From the NCBI GenBank assembly GCA_002424705.1, contig DIKW01000029.1, positions 1 through 22,507 of the forward strand: DNA of 22,507 bases, written 5' to 3'. The translations under genes were made by a program, and so were the position numbers. How positions within the stretch are numbered: the stretch's first letter is position 1; the number at the start of each line of letters is the position of its first letter. Shown piece after piece: positions 21,827-22,507 of the stretch. Below the pieces are notes generated by a model. It did not search any database and was not told the origin of the DNA. It saw only the letters and a list, made by a program, of their open reading frames with translations. This DNA comes from Geobacter sp. UBA5608 (GTDB lineage Bacteria > Desulfobacterota > Desulfuromonadia > Geobacterales > Pseudopelobacteraceae).

Positions 21827-22507
21827 CTAGCTCAGGAGGTGAACAAATAACCCGCTGCGCAGCTTCGGCTCAAACCAGGTGGATTTGGGCGGCATGATCT
21901 GGTCGTCGTCCGCCAGGTCCATCAGTTCGCTGATGCCGGTGGGATACATCGAAAAGGCGACGCTGTACTCACCACTGTTGACCAACCGTTCCAGCTCCTC
22001 AACACCACGGATACCGCCCACAAAACTGATCCGTTTGTCGGTGCGGGGGTTCTCGATCCCCAGCAGCGGCTGCAGCAGGTGGTTTTGCAGAATCGAGACA
22101 TCCAGTCGGGCCACGGTGTTGCCTTCGTCGGCCAACTGCGAAGTCGCCTGCAGACGGTACCACTGGCCGGCCAGGTACATGCCGAAACTGTGCCGCGCGC
22201 TGGGGGTGACTGCAGTGCCGGCCGGGCTGATCTCGAAGACGGTGCCTACTAGCTGCAGAAACTGCTCCGGAGAGCGGCCCTGCAGATCTTTGACCACCCG
22301 ATTGTAGGGCATGATGTTCAGCTGACTTTCCGGAAAGATCACGGTCAGGAAGAAATTGTACTCTTCATCGCCGGTGTGGTTGGGGTTGGCCGCCTGGCGC
22401 AGGTCGCGCACCCGTGATGCGGCGGCGCTGCGGTGGTGGCCGTCGGCCACGTACAGGGTGGGAATCTCGGCAAACAGGCCGGTCAGATGGCTGATCAGGG
22501 CCGGGTC
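21827..22507 (-). CDS. DUF1015 family protein, 5' end outside the window
   Basis: The C-terminal 226 residues are visible; the open frame continues past the right edge. LYVADGHHRSAAASRVRDL, at about residues 18-36 of the visible part, and EEYNFFLTVIFPESQLNIMPYNRVVKDL are hallmark sequences of the DUF1015 (COG4198) family, whose full length is usually over 400 residues. The ADGHHR motif resembles a metal or phosphate site, but the biochemical role of the family is not firmly known. The visible end carries TWFEPKLRSGLFVHLLS, also typical. It is the first visible gene of a minus strand operon with the EVE and MuiA-like genes, with only two bases between its TAG and the EVE start. Confidence 0.9.
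   Translation of the reverse strand, partial: DPALISHLTGLFAEIPTLYVADGHHRSAAASRVRDLRQAANPNHTGDEEYNFFLTVIFPESQLNIMPYNRVVKDLQGRSPEQFLQLVGTVFEISPAGTAVTPSARHSFGMYLAGQWYRLQATSQLADEGNTVARLDVSILQNHLLQPLLGIENPRTDKRISFVGGIRGVEELERLVNSGEYSVAFSMYPTGISELMDLADDDQIMPPKSTWFEPKLRSGLFVHLLS

Noticed and set aside
1..22507. CRISPR arrays, tRNA or rRNA genes, insertion sequences
   Set aside because: I looked for regularly spaced repeats, cloverleaf-like ends and transposase motifs on both strands and saw none.

Overview
The window is dense, high-GC bacterial DNA with 19 protein-coding genes (two cut by the edges), short gaps and many stop/start overlaps. The gene content (CcsB-type cytochrome c maturation, a CheX-type phosphatase next to a single-domain response regulator, a winged-helix regulator inside a glycan cluster, EVE and DUF1015 proteins) and the style of the intergenic DNA suggest a Gram-negative deltaproteobacterium of the Geobacter/Trichlorobacter/Pelobacter group. 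That assignment is inferred from recognition of the proteins, not from a marker gene. No rRNA, tRNA, CRISPR array, transposase or integrase was seen.

Layout. (1) 1-213 is the C-terminal end of a CcsB/ResC-like cytochrome c maturation protein. It is followed by a 120-nt imperfect palindrome (213-332) and a strong hairpin (346-371). (2) 391-12939 is a tightly packed + strand run of 11 genes: seven glycosyltransferases (three GT2-like, four GT-B/GT4-like), a winged-helix regulator with a Rossmann-like tail, a Wzx-type flippase, a large YfhO-like membrane protein and a terminal TrmN6-like tRNA methyltransferase. Together they look like part of a surface-polysaccharide or glycoconjugate pathway: sugars are added on the cytoplasmic face, the lipid-linked glycan is flipped, and a polyprenyl-phosphate-sugar synthase (1354-2310) may feed the YfhO-like enzyme on the far side. 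No initiating sugar-phosphate transferase, Wzz, ligase or sugar-nucleotide synthesis gene is present. (3) 12991-14262, minus strand, is a two-gene signalling operon: a CheY-like receiver, then a CheX-type phosphatase with four MshEN-type motifs in front. It has a good sigma-70 promoter (14324-14352). (4) 14447-15448 is a secreted parvulin-type prolyl isomerase. (5) 15557-20288 is a two-gene + strand locus: a lipoprotein with TPR-like helices and a secretin domain, then a 947-residue exported protein with a coiled-coil middle and a ricin-B-like C-terminal region. (6) 20383-22507, minus strand, is a DUF1015 - EVE domain - small MuiA-like protein operon whose upstream gene runs off the window.

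The points most worth pursuing are the MshEN-CheX fusion beside its likely receiver partner, the TPR-secretin plus giant exported protein pair, the palindromic element, and the GtrB/CsbB-like plus YfhO-like pair with a poly-G tract inside the yfhO-like gene.
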